This document shows, one piece after another, positions 12,181-23,500 of a DNA stretch of 64,000 bases. A program made the position numbers and the translations under genes. The stretch lies in NCBI GenBank assembly GCA_026686845.1, contig JAIVEN010000021.1, forward strand, positions 19,610,001 through 19,674,000, written 5' to 3'. Every line of letters starts with the position of its first letter. Within the stretch, counting starts at the first letter, position 1. This DNA comes from Adenanthera pavonina (Eukaryota; Streptophyta; Magnoliopsida; Fabales; Fabaceae). The notes below the pieces were generated by a model, which saw only the letters and a program-made list of their open reading frames with translations, ran no database searches and was not told where the DNA came from.

Positions 12181-14042
12181 TGTTGAATCAAGAGTTTTGA
12201 TGATTCCAAACTAACATCCAACAGCTTGGATTGAAGATATCAAAGGAGACCAAAGTGCTTCAAGTGAAGATTTTCTGAGTATTTGCTGATTAGATCTTTT
12301 GTAGGAACTTTAGTTTTAGTTGTGATTGGGTAAAAGATTCTGATTTGAGAAAAAGATGTTTTCAAACCTTGATTTTGTGTTAAATCTTGTTTTATTTGAA
12401 AAATACCCACAAACAGATGAAGTTTGAAAGTTTAAACTTAACTGTCAAGTTGGAAATTCAAACTTTGCTTCAGGAAATTCGAATTTCGAGCTAAAACTGA
12501 ATAAGTCTGAAGAGATGGCTCTCTGTCAGACGAATTTTGGTTGTTCAAAATTTGAATTTTCATCCAAGTCTGAAAGAAGCCTCTTAGTGACAGATGAACT
12601 TCGTATCTTTAAAATTTGAATTTCAGACAAAACACAACTTGAGAAAATAGAAGAAATTCGTATGAAACAATGTAAAAGTTCATCTGAAATCAAGATGAAA
12701 TTAAGTTTGAAAAATGCTCTCTGACAGACGAACTTTAACTTTCTAAAATTTGAATTTTCATATAAGTTTGAAAGGAGCTTCTTTGAAACAGACGAACTTT
12801 GAGTCTTCAAAATTCGAATTTCAGACAAATCACAACTTATGAAAATGGAAGAAATTTGTCTGAAACTATGTTAAAGTTCATCTGAGAACAAGAATGATTT
12901 AAGTTTCAAAACTGCTCTCTGACAGACGAACTTTGAACATTGAAATTCAAATTTTAGAAGCTAAGTTCTTGAGTCTGTTAAAGTAAAACATTGACATACG
13001 AATGAAAAGAACTTACGATATTCGAATGATGAAGTTAGTCTGAAAAGAGTCTCTCTGACAGATGAATTTCACCCTTTCAAAATTCAAATTTCGAAGAAAG
13101 TGATCTACTATGCCTCTTTGAACGTTCAATGGACAGACGAATTTTGGGCTTCCAAAATTCAAATTTCGAAGGCACTGTAGCAAATTGAAAATACTATTCA
13201 CACTTAACCGAAAAACTTTCTTCTTGAAAATTTGTATGTCACAATGTGAAAATGTTTTGTAAGTTTCAAAATTCAAATTTCACTTCATGAGCAGACGAAC
13301 TTCGTGCTGTAACGTTAAAAGCTTTAACCTTCGGTTCCTTCGAAATTCGTCTGTTGATCAACCAAAATTCAAATTTCAGTATGTCAGAAGCATTAAATGC
13401 GGTTGATTAACGGATAGTTTTTCAGAGTAACCGTTGAATAACTTTCCCAACGGATAGATTTTGTCTCTAACGGACATTTAAGACCTTAAACTATAAATAG
13501 AACATAATTTGAAGTTGTGGAAAACAAATCTAACTTGTATATACCGAATTTCTGTCAAAACTTCTTAGCAAGAGCTTTTACCCTCTAGCTTCAATATCTG
13601 TACTTTAACCTTCATATCTACTCTATTCAAGAGAGTTATATCTTTGTAAACAATCTACTCTTCATCTGGAAGATAGATTTACTTGTGAGGGGAAATCACA
13701 AGGAGATTGGGAAGCACACTGTGAAAGTGCTTAGAGTGTTTGAGAGAGCTCAAGAAACAAAGCATACTCGTGTACTGTGGCATTAGCAAGAAGCCCGTTG
13801 AATTCTTGCTGTATAGTGGATAAATCTCAAGAGTTATCTTGGGGACTGGACGTAGGTCAAGTGGATAGACCGAACCAGGATAAATCACTGAGTCTTTTTC
13901 TCCTTACCTTCACCTTTTTAGCTTGCTCTGTTTTATACGTTGTTTACATTATATTGTGCTATCTTCACCCATTTCACTTTGTGCAGAAAAATTTCAATCT
14001 TCCCAATTCACCCCCCCTCTTGGGAAGTCAGCCTTGCTAACA
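12181..14042 (+). repeat. Copia-2 5' LTR
   Basis: It starts TGTTGAATCAAGAGTTTTG and ends CAGCCTTGCTAACA; at 1862 bp it equals the left LTR of copia-5. U3 holds a tandem duplication with a period of about 198 bp: CAGACGAA-type motifs at about 12525/12591 recur at 12724/12789, and a third partial unit starts near 12921. CTATAAATAGAAC near 13490 is the TATA box. AAATTCGAATTT palindromes are mostly intact, with some changed to AAATTTGAATTT. Confidence 0.93.
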
Positions 14043-14044
14043 AG

Positions 14045-14056
14045 TGGTATCAGAGC
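14045..14056 (+). other. Copia-2 primer binding site (initiator tRNA-Met)
   Basis: TGGTATCAGAGC follows the LTR by two bases, as in the other copies. Confidence 0.92.
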
Positions 14057-14097
14057 TCGGATTCCCATTCAAAGGATTTTACAGTCCGGGAACAAAG

Positions 14098-15896
14098 ATG
14101 GTTGGCTTTGGAGAGAGTATACTTCCTAAAGGGAATAACACTAACAGACCACCAGGCTTCAGTGGAGAGCATTATGGGTACTGGAAGATGAGGATGCAGA
14201 TCTACCTACAATCAATTGATCTTGACATCTGGTCAGTCATTGAAAAAGGAGATTTCGTCCCAATGGCTCTAACTGAAGATGGAAGACACAAAGAGAAGCT
14301 GGAAGCAGAGTGGAATGATGAAGACAGAAGGAGAGTCCTACTAAATTTCAAAGCAAAGCATTGTTTAGTTAGTGCCCTGAACCAGGACGAATTCTATAGA
14401 GTCTCACAATGCTCCACTGCAAAAGAAATGTGGGATACTCTGCAGATTGCACATGAAGGAACAACTGGGGTCAGGGAAAACAGACTGAACACATGCATTA
14501 GAGAGTATGAAAGCTTCAGAATGACTGAAGGAGAAACTGTAAAGGAGCTCCAAAAGAGGTTTACTCTCATTGTGAATCAGCTGAAGAGCCTGGGAAAGGA
14601 ATACAATCAATCTGAGAAAGTAAGAAAGATACTCAGAGCTCTCCCTCTGGAATGACAGCCCAAGGTGACAGCAATAGAGGAAGCCAGAGGAGAATCAATG
14701 GCCTCTGTCACAGCTCTCTTTGGCAGCCTTGAGGAGTATGAAGGAAAATCAAAGCTCTCAAGGAAGCTGGGCTGGACAGAAAGAAGAAAGGCCTTGCCCT
14801 CAAAGCTGCTGATGAAAAGGAAGAAGAATCTGATGAAGGAGATGAGCTGGATGAAGAAACTCTGGCTATGATGGTCAGAAAATTTGGAAGATTCTACAAC
14901 AAGAAGAAGAACAGGAAATTCTCCAAGAAGGGAGCTGGTGGAGAAAGCAAGAAAGAAACAAAAGAACTTGTGACTTGCTATGAGTGCAAGAAGCAGGGAC
15001 ATATAAAGTGGGACTGCCCCCAATTCCTCAAGAAGCAAGAAAAAGAAAAGAAAGTTGCTGACAAAGGAAAGAAGAAGAAAGCCTACATTTCATCTATATG
15101 GGGCAACAGCTCAGATGAGGAAGAAGAAGATGAGGATGAGATTGCCAACATTTGTCTGATGGCACTTGCTTCTGAAGAAGCCACACCCTCATACAGCAGT
15201 GATCAGGAAGAAGAGGTATATGAATCTGAACCTTCCTATTCTGAGTTACTTGATGCATTTCATGAGCTTTATGATGAATTCATTAAAGTTGCTAAAGAAC
15301 TGAAATTGGTAAAGAAAAAGATAAATAAGCTGGAATCTCAAAGGATAGTTTCTGAAATTGCCTCTTTACCTACTACTGAATCTGTTTGCTGCACTTCATG
15401 CACCAAACTTAAGCAAACTAATGATTATTTAGTTAAAAGCATGTCTAGGCTCACTAGAGGTAAAGATATGTTGTTTGCCTTGATGGGCAGCCAAAGAATA
15501 TCACAAGGAAAAGCTGGTCTTGGCTATGATCCATGCGCTGTTAAGGAAAAGATTAGGATGAAAAACCAGAATGCATACATGAGACACTTTGTGCATGCTG
15601 AGAGTAACAGAAAGAAAGATCATATGTCATCTTGCATTGAAACATATAATCAACCAAAGCATGCAAGACAAAAGTATTATCTACATTGTTTTCTTCCTGC
15701 CACTCAATCTAGCAGTCCCTTCATTACCTGTCATTTCTGTAACAAAAAGGGACATATTTCCAGTTCTTGTGCATTGAAGAATAATGGGCTTGGCAGGAAA
15801 GTTAAATGGGTTCCCAAAGTTGCATCTGCATCTAGGGAAAAATCAACTGACCAAAAAGGACCCAAGCAAATTTGGGTACCTAAAAAGAAAACATAA
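14098..15896 (+). pseudogene. gag: Copia-2 gag, lightly broken
   Basis: The ATG at 14098 gives MVGFGESILPKGNNTNRPPG; the MAG-type start is conserved in the other copies. The gag core is followed by a charged linker, zinc knuckle CYECKKQGHIKWDC (near 14977-15020), an acidic/serine stretch, a coiled-coil-like lysine-rich segment (near 15260-15340) and a second knuckle CHFCNKKGHISSSC (near 15730). It ends KQIWVPKKKT then stop. Only two defects are obvious: a TGA in place of TGG at about 14655 and a frameshift near 14747. The length equals the copia-5 gag. Confidence 0.92.
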
Positions 15897-15904
15897 ACAT
15901 TGTT

Positions 15905-16084
15905 TTGCAGGTCTGTTTCAAAGCTAAAAAGAACAACAAATGGTATATGGATAGTGCCTGCTTAAGCCACATGACTGGAGATAAGGAGAAGTTTATCACC
16001 CTTAGAGACAAGAAAGGAGGAAAGGTGACCTTTGGAGGTGATCAATATGGAAAAATCGTTGGCATTGTCATTATGGGGAAAAAT
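15905..16084 (+). pseudogene. pol: Copia-2 pol, first 60 codons only
   Basis: This is the protease N-terminal stretch with WYMDSACLSHMTGDKEKF and FGGDQYGKIVGI. It begins 8 bases after the gag stop in a different frame, from a TTG rather than an ATG, after the acceptor-like TTGTTTTGCAG. Coding stops being copia-like at 16084, where the deletion joins it to solo LTR A; the last few residues read from the LTR sequence. Confidence 0.9.
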
Positions 16085-16119
16085 ACATGGGAAATAATGT
16101 AAGAAAGTAAGATATGACA

Positions 16120-17604
16120 ACCTCTAAGTTTGCTGAAGCCTAATGACCTCAGTGCTCATGTCAGAAACCTACACTATATTGTGTCTAGGATTATCTTCAA
16201 TAAAGGAGGTAGTTTTAATCTGATTACAAGGGTTGAATCACATGTGATGGCAGTAATCATGCATGGCAAGCTTATCAACACGGGCCACATCATCCTCCAA
16301 CGCATGATCAAGGCAAGAGATCAGAGGAAAGATTCCACCCTTCCATATGCAGCAATCATCTCCAAGATACTTCAGTATGCCCGGATCCAACATCTTGAAG
16401 AAGGAAAAGGGAAGCATACTGAAATCTTTAAAGAAGAAGAACTGCAAATGATGGGAATAGAAAAGAAAAGAAAGATGGACGATGGATTGGAAAAGTAACT
16501 TGAAAGATTGAAGTCCTTTTCTTTGATGAAGATGTTTTCCAACAGCAAGAAGGAACCTCTGAGGCTGCTCCAAAGTCCATACCTCAACCTTTTCAGCCTG
16601 TCCCATCTCCATCTTAGCCCACTTAAGCTCAAATTCCATCCACTCCCTCTACTCGGGAAAAACCAACCAAGATCACTGAGCTGTATGACAGTCTGTCTAC
16701 ACTCATACTTAGCATCAGAGATGAGCAGAATGCCAAGTTTGCTCATCTGCAAGACTAGATTTATCAGTTGGCAAAGAATATGAAAGTAGTTATTAATGCA
16801 TATGAAGACATCAGGAGTGCCATTCCCTCCATGTCAACTCCACCTCAGCCAGGATTCTTTGAGCCTGTCATGTTTCCTACTCCTGAGCCTTCAAGTCCTT
16901 TCGTGCTAGCCTCCCCTGAACCTGATGATGCTGTACATGATATTGAGGCTGTTGGTACATTGACCACACCACAAGCCTCCAGTAATGAGGCAAGTACTGG
17001 TCCTCCCTTGGACTATGGAATGAAAGAAGAGGGTCCTCAAGGTCCAAGCTCCCATGAGCCCATTCCTAAAGATGCTTAGGATTCAATTCTCTCTTTTCAA
17101 GAATTTGAGCAAGTAGAGAAACTGGTGGCAGCCATCACCTCCACACCAATCTTGGAAGTTGCCCTGAATGAAGAAAAGAGCATTGTGCCTTACGTAGATC
17201 TAGAAGCTATTGCTCATGATTCTCTTTTACAAGCTCAAAGATTAAGGCTTGAGGAAATGTTTCGTCCTCCTGCTCTCTCACCTGTTTCTGCCTTTGGTCT
17301 CTCAGAGGCACGAAGGCCTCAATTGGCTGTTTCAAGGCAAGAAATGCAAGAACTTCTTAAACTCTCTGACGATGAGGATTCTAGTCCTGAAGCTTCTGGG
17401 CCTCTGCCAAAGCTTAATCCTGATCTACCTTTTGTTTCTGTGCCTCTTCAAGCAATTCTAGTGTCTCAAATCCCTCCTCCTACTGATTTTGTACACCTTC
17501 CTGATGATGCCAAAAAGGCCGAGAAATCATCCGAGCAAATTGGAAAATCTGCTGAGCCTTCTAGCAAGACCTACAGCAAGAAGTCCAAGTCCAAGAAGAA
17601 GTGA
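16120..17604 (+). pseudogene. Copia-1 third ORF, 3' part
   Basis: It resumes directly after solo LTR A with LLKPNDLSAHVRNLHYIVSR, then IIFNKGGSFNLITR, INTGHIILQRMIKARDQR and LPYAAIISKILQYARIQH, all matched in copia-5. A proline- and glutamine-rich middle, an acidic segment and a lysine-rich tail (KTYSKKSKSKKK then stop) follow. Frameshifts occur near 16500 and 16770 and a stop near 17078. The central block resembles the domain annotated as putative plant transposon protein (PF20167, from memory). No hydrophobic membrane segment is seen. Confidence 0.85.
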
Positions 17605-17848
17605 TTAGAACTTAGGATTGCTTGGTCCTTCTTGTAGTGATGTTTTTGTTTTATAAATGATAAATCTTGTTCTGAATTTTATAATTGCCATATCATATCT
17701 TTGTATTGAAACTTTGAATTAATGAATCTCTTGATTTGATCTGCTGTACATGATATCTTATCTTTAGAATTATAATGCACATGTTGAGGGGGAGATTGTT
17801 GAAGAAAATCCAAGTATTAATCCAGTTTGTAAGTTGTTTTGTCATCAT
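17605..17848 (+). other. Copia-1 3' untranslated stretch
   Basis: This short non-coding stretch lies between the third-ORF stop and the polypurine tract. It is AT-rich with no frame, and matches the same part of copia-3 (42385-42705) and copia-5 (49154-49395) in place and in fragments such as AATCCAGTTTGTAAGTTGTT. Confidence 0.7.
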
Positions 17849-17863
17849 AAAAAATGGGGAGAA
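17849..17863 (+). other. Copia-1 polypurine tract
   Basis: AAAAAATGGGGAGAA directly precedes the 3' LTR start. It is the plus-strand primer of reverse transcription; copia-5 has AAAAAGGGGGAGAA at the same place. Confidence 0.9.
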
Positions 17864-19520
17864 TGTTGAATCAAGTGTTTTGATGATTCCAAATCAACCA
17901 TCTAAGAGCTTGGAAAGAAGATATCAAAGGTGTACAAAAGATCTCAAGTGGAGAAATCGAAGAAAAACCAACACAAGATTTAGATATAGGATTCCTTACT
18001 GTGTTTAAACTGAGTAAAAGACTTTGAACTTGCAAAAGAATATTTTAAAAGTATTATTCTATGATAATTCATGGAATATTTGAAAAACACCCACTAACAG
18101 ACGAACTTTAAAGTGTTAAAATTGATCTGTTATTTTGAAAATTTGAACTTTGGCTTCTGAAATTTGAATTTTGAATCAAAAATAAGTTAGTCAGAAAAGA
18201 GATTCCTCTGACAGACGAACTTTGATTGCAGAAAGTTGAACTTTGAATTAAGTCTGATTAGAGGCTTCTCTGACAGACGAACTTTGGTTTTTGAAAATTT
18301 GAATTTCTGATAAAACACAATTCATGAAAAATGAAAAATTTGTCTGAGGATATGTCAAAGTTCATCTGAAATTAAAGTTTAAAAAGAGTTTCAAGTTAGC
18401 TCACTGACAGACAAACTTTGATTTTGGAAATTTAAATTTTGGAAACAAAGCTTGCAAGTCTGTTATGATAATCTGTTGATATACGAATTTTAGTATTTAG
18501 AAATTTGAACTTTGAACTAAGTCTGATAAGAGCTATCTCTGATAGATGAATTTTGACTTTTGAAAATTTGAATTTTGAAAAGATGAACTATTGTGCCTTA
18601 TTGAGCTGCCCACTTACAGATGAATTTTGGGCATTAAAATTTGAACTTTGAAGGCACTGCAGCAATATGAAACAACTGTTCACACTTACTAGAAGAACTT
18701 AAACTTGAAAATTTGTATGTTCCAACATAGAAATATTTATCAAAGATGAAAATTCGAATTTTACTTTAGAACAGACGAACTTCAAAGTTCAACATTAAAG
18801 TCTTTAGCTTTCGGTCTCTACGAAGTTTGTCTGTTAACCCACCAAAATTCTAACTTTGAGTATCAGACGCATTAAATGCGATTGGTGAACGGATAGTTTT
18901 TCAGAGTAAACATTGGTTAACGTCTCTAATAGCTAGATCTTGTCTTTAACGTATAGTTAAGATATAAATCTATAAATAGAACTTCATTTGAAGATGTGGG
19001 TAACGATTTTACATTGTATATATAGAAACTCTGTCAAATTCTTAAGTCAAAGTCTCTTACTCTCACATACTTCATTTTCTGTACTTCAACTTTCATATAC
19101 ACTCTTAATTAGAGAGTTCAATTACTATAATCAATCTTATCTTCATATGGAAGAAAGATTTTCTTGTGGGGAGATATCACAAGGGATTTGAGAAGTACTT
19201 AGATAGAGTGCAAAGAGTGAGATTGTAAGCTCTTAGTATAGAGCATCAAGTTATACTGAGGCAATTGCAAGAAGCCCACTGAATTATTGCAAAATTGTAG
19301 AAAATCTCAAGTGGTGGCTTGGGGACTGGACGTAGGTCAAGATAAACGACTGAACCAGGATAAACATCTATGTCTTCTCTTCTTTTATACTGCTCTTACC
19401 ATGTTATTCCTTTATACTCTATTTTTACTGTCACTTTTGCTTTCATCACTTTCTTGACTTTTGTAGAAAATTTTAAGCTTCCCAATTCATCCTCCTCTTG
19501 GGAAGCCAGCATATTTAACA
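17864..19520 (+). repeat. Copia-1 3' LTR
   Basis: It begins TGTTGAATCAAGTG and ends AGCATATTTAACA, followed by the target copy TAAAA. It is 1657 bp and matches 1766-3417 throughout, with scattered substitutions, many of them C-to-T or G-to-A at former CpG sites. The TATA box TATAAATA is near 18970. Confidence 0.93.
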
Positions 19521-19525
19521 TAAAA

Positions 19526-20011
19526 TGCTCAAATCTATCCACTGTCTTCTCTACTAGGGGAAAAAACATAGAGCTTGTAGAAGGGTCAACCTCAGGACAA
19601 TCATCTACTCATTGGGAGTTATTAAATATTATCTTCATATCATCCAAATATCTTCAACAAAAAATTAAAATTTCATCACTCAAGTAACCTTTAGTAATTG
19701 ATCCTTCTAGCCATAATTTATTTCTTACATATGACTTTAATTTGCCTAAAAACCTATAACAAATTTATAATGAATCAGAAATTGAAAATTTTAGATGATA
19801 AATTTATAATGTAAACCTTACAATCTAACCTCTCTATTGGATACATCCACCAATATTGGATAGGACCTCTAAGTTGCGCTTCTCCTGCTAGATAGAAAAT
19901 TAAATGCACCATTACCGTAAAAAATGACAGCAGAAATATCATTTCAACATGACAAAGTAAGAGCACAACTTTGTCATGAAGTTGGTCAAGCTCATTTGCG
20001 TTTAATTTCAA
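19526..20011 (-). pseudogene. CACTA transposase middle exons with a short intron
   Basis: On the minus strand the frame reads HVEMIFLLSFFTVMVHLIFY, then GEAQLRGPIQYWWMYPIER, typical of the DUF4218 region of CACTA proteins. A 76-bp intron follows (19829 down to 19754): the donor is GAGAG/GTTAGA and the acceptor TTGTTATAG/G. Splicing joins PIER to FLGKLKSYVRNK, the family's usual wording. The next part, GSITKGYLSDEILIFC, leads to a stop and on to the copia-1 boundary at 19525. Upstream the gene breaks off near 20011 at a foldback-like repeat. About 250 residues expected between this and the TNP2 core at 27576 are missing. Confidence 0.85.
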
Positions 20012-20291
20012 CTAGAAAATGATCTAAATGCCCTTGGTCAAAAGTTTGACAAATTTAGTTTCCGCTATTTACTACTCAGATTCCATGATTTGACATTGAC
20101 CTTCCCTACTGAACACATTATAATCATGAAAAAATTCAACTAAGGAAGTTCAATGCTAAATTGTGCAACCTAAGTAATAAATCACAGAAGTTGAGTGTCA
20201 AACTTTGGGATTGATTAGCTAAATTCTTTAGTAATCGTAATGTGTCAAGCATAAAACTGGGGAAGTTCAGTATCAAATTGTGGAACTTGAG

Positions 20292-22152
20292 TGCTAGGTT
20301 GGCTGGTCACCGAAGAGGAGAGGTGAATTGGGTGTTGTAAGATTGTCGCCCTTTTGAAGTATAAAACAATTTAACCAAGTGTTGTAGCAAAACAGGGATG
20401 AATAGAGTGTGATGAAATAGATAGATAAAATAAGGAGATGAAGGATTAGACACAAGAATTTATATTGGTTTGACCCAAACCACTCGGCTTATGTCTAGTC
20501 CTCAAGCCTTCACTTAAGATTTTCATCATATCCCACAAGTTTGATCCAGGCACTTGTGAAGCCTCAGTATATCTCATAAATTTCAGTAGGCACTTGTGAA
20601 GCCACACTCTCCATACCCTTACAAGATATGTATTTGCCTTAGTATTATCCCCACACTAAAATTCTACCCAGAAAATAGTAGAAATAAGTGAATACAAAAT
20701 TGAAACTCTTTTTTAAAGTAGATATTACATTGAAAGTTCACTCTAATGAGGTGGGTTTAACTATGGATACTGATATAAAAAGACTTTATGTATTAAAACA
20801 GCATTTTGGCATAACTCACTTAATTTCATTCACCATAAATTCAAATGAGGTTTTATTTATAGATTTATGGCTTAACTATTTGTTAGACATAAGATCTATC
20901 TGTTAGACACAAGTTCTAGCTGTTACTTTGCAAAAAGAGTCATTCAACAACTGCATTAAATATGTCTGACATTCCAAAATTTGAATTTTGAGGCTCAATA
21001 GATGAATTTTACAGAGTCCGCATAGTCACGTGTTTAATGTTGAACTTCAAAAATTCATCTGTTAGAGACTGAAATTTGAATGTCGAGTTTGCCAAACTTA
21101 ACCCATGTTAGTTCATGTGTATTTTCATATTGGAAGTGCATCTGCTGAGTTTGAACAGTTATCTAAAGTTTTTCACAGTGTACTTTGAAATTCAAATTTC
21201 AAAAGCTGAAATTCGTCTATCAAAAGCACGTTCAACATGACATAAAAGTTCTCTCTTCGAAATTTGACTATTGAACTGCAATCTATCATAGGCATGTCTA
21301 ATGAGACTCACAAGTTCTCATTTTGAAATAAGCACTTCAAAGCTCAAAATTTGTCTATCAGTGTTAGTGACAGTGAACTCATTTTGAACTTCACCAACAT
21401 TTGAATTTTAACTAAGCTTTGTGTGAATTTTGTATACTTTCCCTAACGATGTTTAGCTTGAAATTCAAATTTCAAAACTGAAATTCATCTATAAGTGATA
21501 AAATCTTTGTAACTTCGAATTTCACTAAGTAAAGTTCGAATTTTGCATAAAATAAATATGAGTCAAACACAAAATTCATCTGTTAGCCAATATTTGTCAA
21601 TTCTAACATAGGCTAATATCATATTTACTTAATCTAATTCATTTAAAATACATGGTAACAAAATTAAGTAAATTTCAAAAACTAAACCACCTTAAGACCT
21701 AAGTGAAAACAAAATAAACCTAGTAGCTAGATCTTCAAAAGTTGAGCTTCACTTTCACTTAGTCATTTCATTCTAGGCATGGTCCCTTCTGGTCTTCTAT
21801 TCTTGGAGTATCTTTTCTTTTTCTTCTTCTTATTTGAGTGAGACTTGATGTTGATTTCCCTTTCTTTATTTCAATGCTCACTCTTCCTACTTGGATAATC
21901 CTACATTGAATATATATACATTTACAAACCAAGTAGTTAGTCCAATTTATATATCCAACTTATATTATACAATATAAAAGCACAGTTGATACATATGTAC
22001 ATAGCATGATATTTGCACTATAAACATAATTGAATACATGTTAATGCATATTTTATTTCTTTAAAGAACAATATATATGTTGGACAAATATGATGCATTT
22101 GTTCCTTATTACTCTACATTTGTCATCATTAAAACTTATATTAAACCTAACA
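20292..22152 (-). repeat. Family-2 LTR, 3' copy of the gag-only element
   Basis: It reads TGCTAGGTTGGCTGGTCACC at its left edge and AAACCTAACA at its right edge. It is nearly collinear with 25301-27160. TCTATTTATA-type TATA sequence near 20850 lies on the minus strand. The repeated motifs of the U3 part (AAATTCAAATTTC, AAATTCATCTGTTAG) resemble those of family 1, so the two LTR families share a common motif vocabulary. Confidence 0.9.
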
Positions 22153-23500
22153 ATCTCCTCCTTTTCAATGATAACAAATCACAAGTGAAAAAATGCTTAG
22201 TGAATGATTAACATATATAATGCAATTCAATAAAGATAATTTTGGATTAAGCACATGCATATTTTTCATACAACTTCTCCCCATATTTGACATTAAAAAA
22301 GGTTTAAAGAAAAATTCTCCCACAATTCTTCTCATCCTATTTGTGAGATTGTACCAATAAGCATAGATGTCTAGGACTGTTTCAAGCACATACTAAAGTA
22401 TAGGCTAAATTGCAAATCATCATGAAAAAATATTATGCATTGCATGTTCAGATACCAATTATTAGTGATATTAAAACTAAAATAGTTGTTGCTTGAAACT
22501 ATTATGATACCAAATGTTATGATGCTTCTTGTTAATATTATCATGATATGCACACATCACAAGAGGTATCTAAGAGTTAAAGAGTAGTTGCTTTCTTTCT
22601 TGATGATCAATGAGAGATCAAGCAACCAAAACTCTTCACAATAAAATGAGGTGAGCTAAAGCATAGGAAATTAATTAAAGAAAATGCTCCCCCTCAATCT
22701 ATGTATTTCATATGGTAAGAATTAAGAAAGCACAATGCAACAAACAAGCATGTTCATACAAAAGTACATGATTGAGATTTTTCTTTTAAATAAAAAAAGC
22801 TTTTGTAAAGTTATAAGCTCCCCTTAAGTGTGAACGTTTATTCAAACATATATACTTTTCAGATGATCAATCAGTAAGCAAGAGAAATTATGAAAAGCAT
22901 ACAAGTTTGGATATACAAATAAAGAAATGGACTTGTATAAACATTAAACTTATCAATAAGCACCAAAATATTTAGATAGCTTATTATTTGAACAAGGACA
23001 TACTTTATTTTAATAACCTCATGTATCAACACCTATCAAGCATATATGAAAACTAGTTAAACATTTACAAACTAGCTTGGTTAATGGCTAACTCTTTCCC
23101 TTTTTTTAGTATGAATTCATTTAAGCATATCAGATATTCCATCTTTATTAGACTTTTACCATTTAGCTCAGGGAGTACCTGCAAAACAAAAATATATCAT
23201 TTTCTTTCTTTGTTACCCTTTCTTACTTGGGTCCACAAATAGTCAATTTAAACATTTTAAAAGTCATATTGGACCTAAGTTTTGTCTTACCTAAATGTAA
23301 TATATAATGCAATAATTAAATAGGGGAAAAGACAGATGTTACCAAAGATCATCTCCTTATTGTTTTTGGCTTGTATGTAATGTAGTATTGCTCATGTCTC
23401 CTTTTTACACACAGACCATTGCTTCTTAAGTATTTTCTCTTTCTCTTCTCAAGGAAAGTAATTTGATTTTCATTTGAGCTGCTTCCTTGAGATGAGTGAG
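22153..23500 (-). other. Non-coding interior of the gag-only element
   Basis: This AT-rich stretch holds no protein I can recognise on either strand. The minus-strand polypurine tract AAAAGGAGGAGAT borders the left LTR at about 22153-22165. Fragments such as CTCCCCCTCAATC and AGCTCCCCTTAAGTG are typical of SIRE 3' regions. Where pol and a third ORF should be there is no trace, so the loss was complete rather than gradual decay. Confidence 0.65.

Larger units (their letters stand above)
12181..16084 (+). mobile_element. Copia-2: truncated SIRE-type element inside solo LTR A
   Basis: It has a complete 5' LTR (12181-14042), primer site, gag and the first 60 codons of pol. The sequence then jumps at 16084 directly to the last 35 bp of solo LTR A (compare 60859-60893). 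The rest of pol, the third ORF, the 3' LTR and about 230 bp of LTR A have been lost. The junction shares the two bases AT with both parents, suggesting deletion by illegitimate recombination. The 5' target copy would be TTAAG (12176-12180); its partner is deleted. Its sequence is much closer to copia-5 than to copia-1, so it is fairly young. Confidence 0.92.
10077..16119 (+). mobile_element. Solo LTR A, Ty3/gypsy-type (Tekay-like), split by copia-2
   Basis: The LTR starts TTTAACATTCTGAAATTTTC, read as a mutated TGTAACAT start, and ends AAGTAAGATATGACA at 16119. A perfect 5-bp target copy ACCTC lies on each side (10072-10076 and 16120-16124); removing the insert restores alignment of the copia-1 third ORF with that of copia-5. 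A second copy of the same LTR is at 46320-60893. TTTATAAATACTCCC near 10871 is a likely TATA box. No coding region is present between the ends apart from copia-2, so it is a solo LTR formed by recombination between two LTRs. Gypsy assignment rests on the TGTAACA..CCGAAATTTT-like start and is tentative. Confidence 0.8.
1766..19520 (+). mobile_element. Copia-1: full-length but decayed SIRE-type Ty1/copia retrotransposon
   Basis: Two matching LTRs (1766-3417 and 17864-19520) bracket gag, pol, a spacer and a third ORF in SIRE/Maximus order. A perfect 5-bp target duplication TAAAA flanks it (1761-1765 and 19521-19525). The first LTR base pair has changed from TG to TA. CACTA coding sequence lies on both outer sides, so this element inserted in the CACTA gene. 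A gypsy-type solo LTR (10077-16119) splits its third ORF. All its reading frames carry several stops, and the LTR pair differs at many sites, so the insertion is old. Without the nested insertion it would be about 11.7 kb. Confidence 0.95.

Noticed and set aside
12480..13360. TTC/GAA clusters as heat-shock elements, as in the ONSEN LTR
   Set aside because: Heat-shock elements need GAA and TTC two bases apart; here the spacing is mostly 0 or 1 (TTCGAA, GAATTTC), so the match is not convincing.
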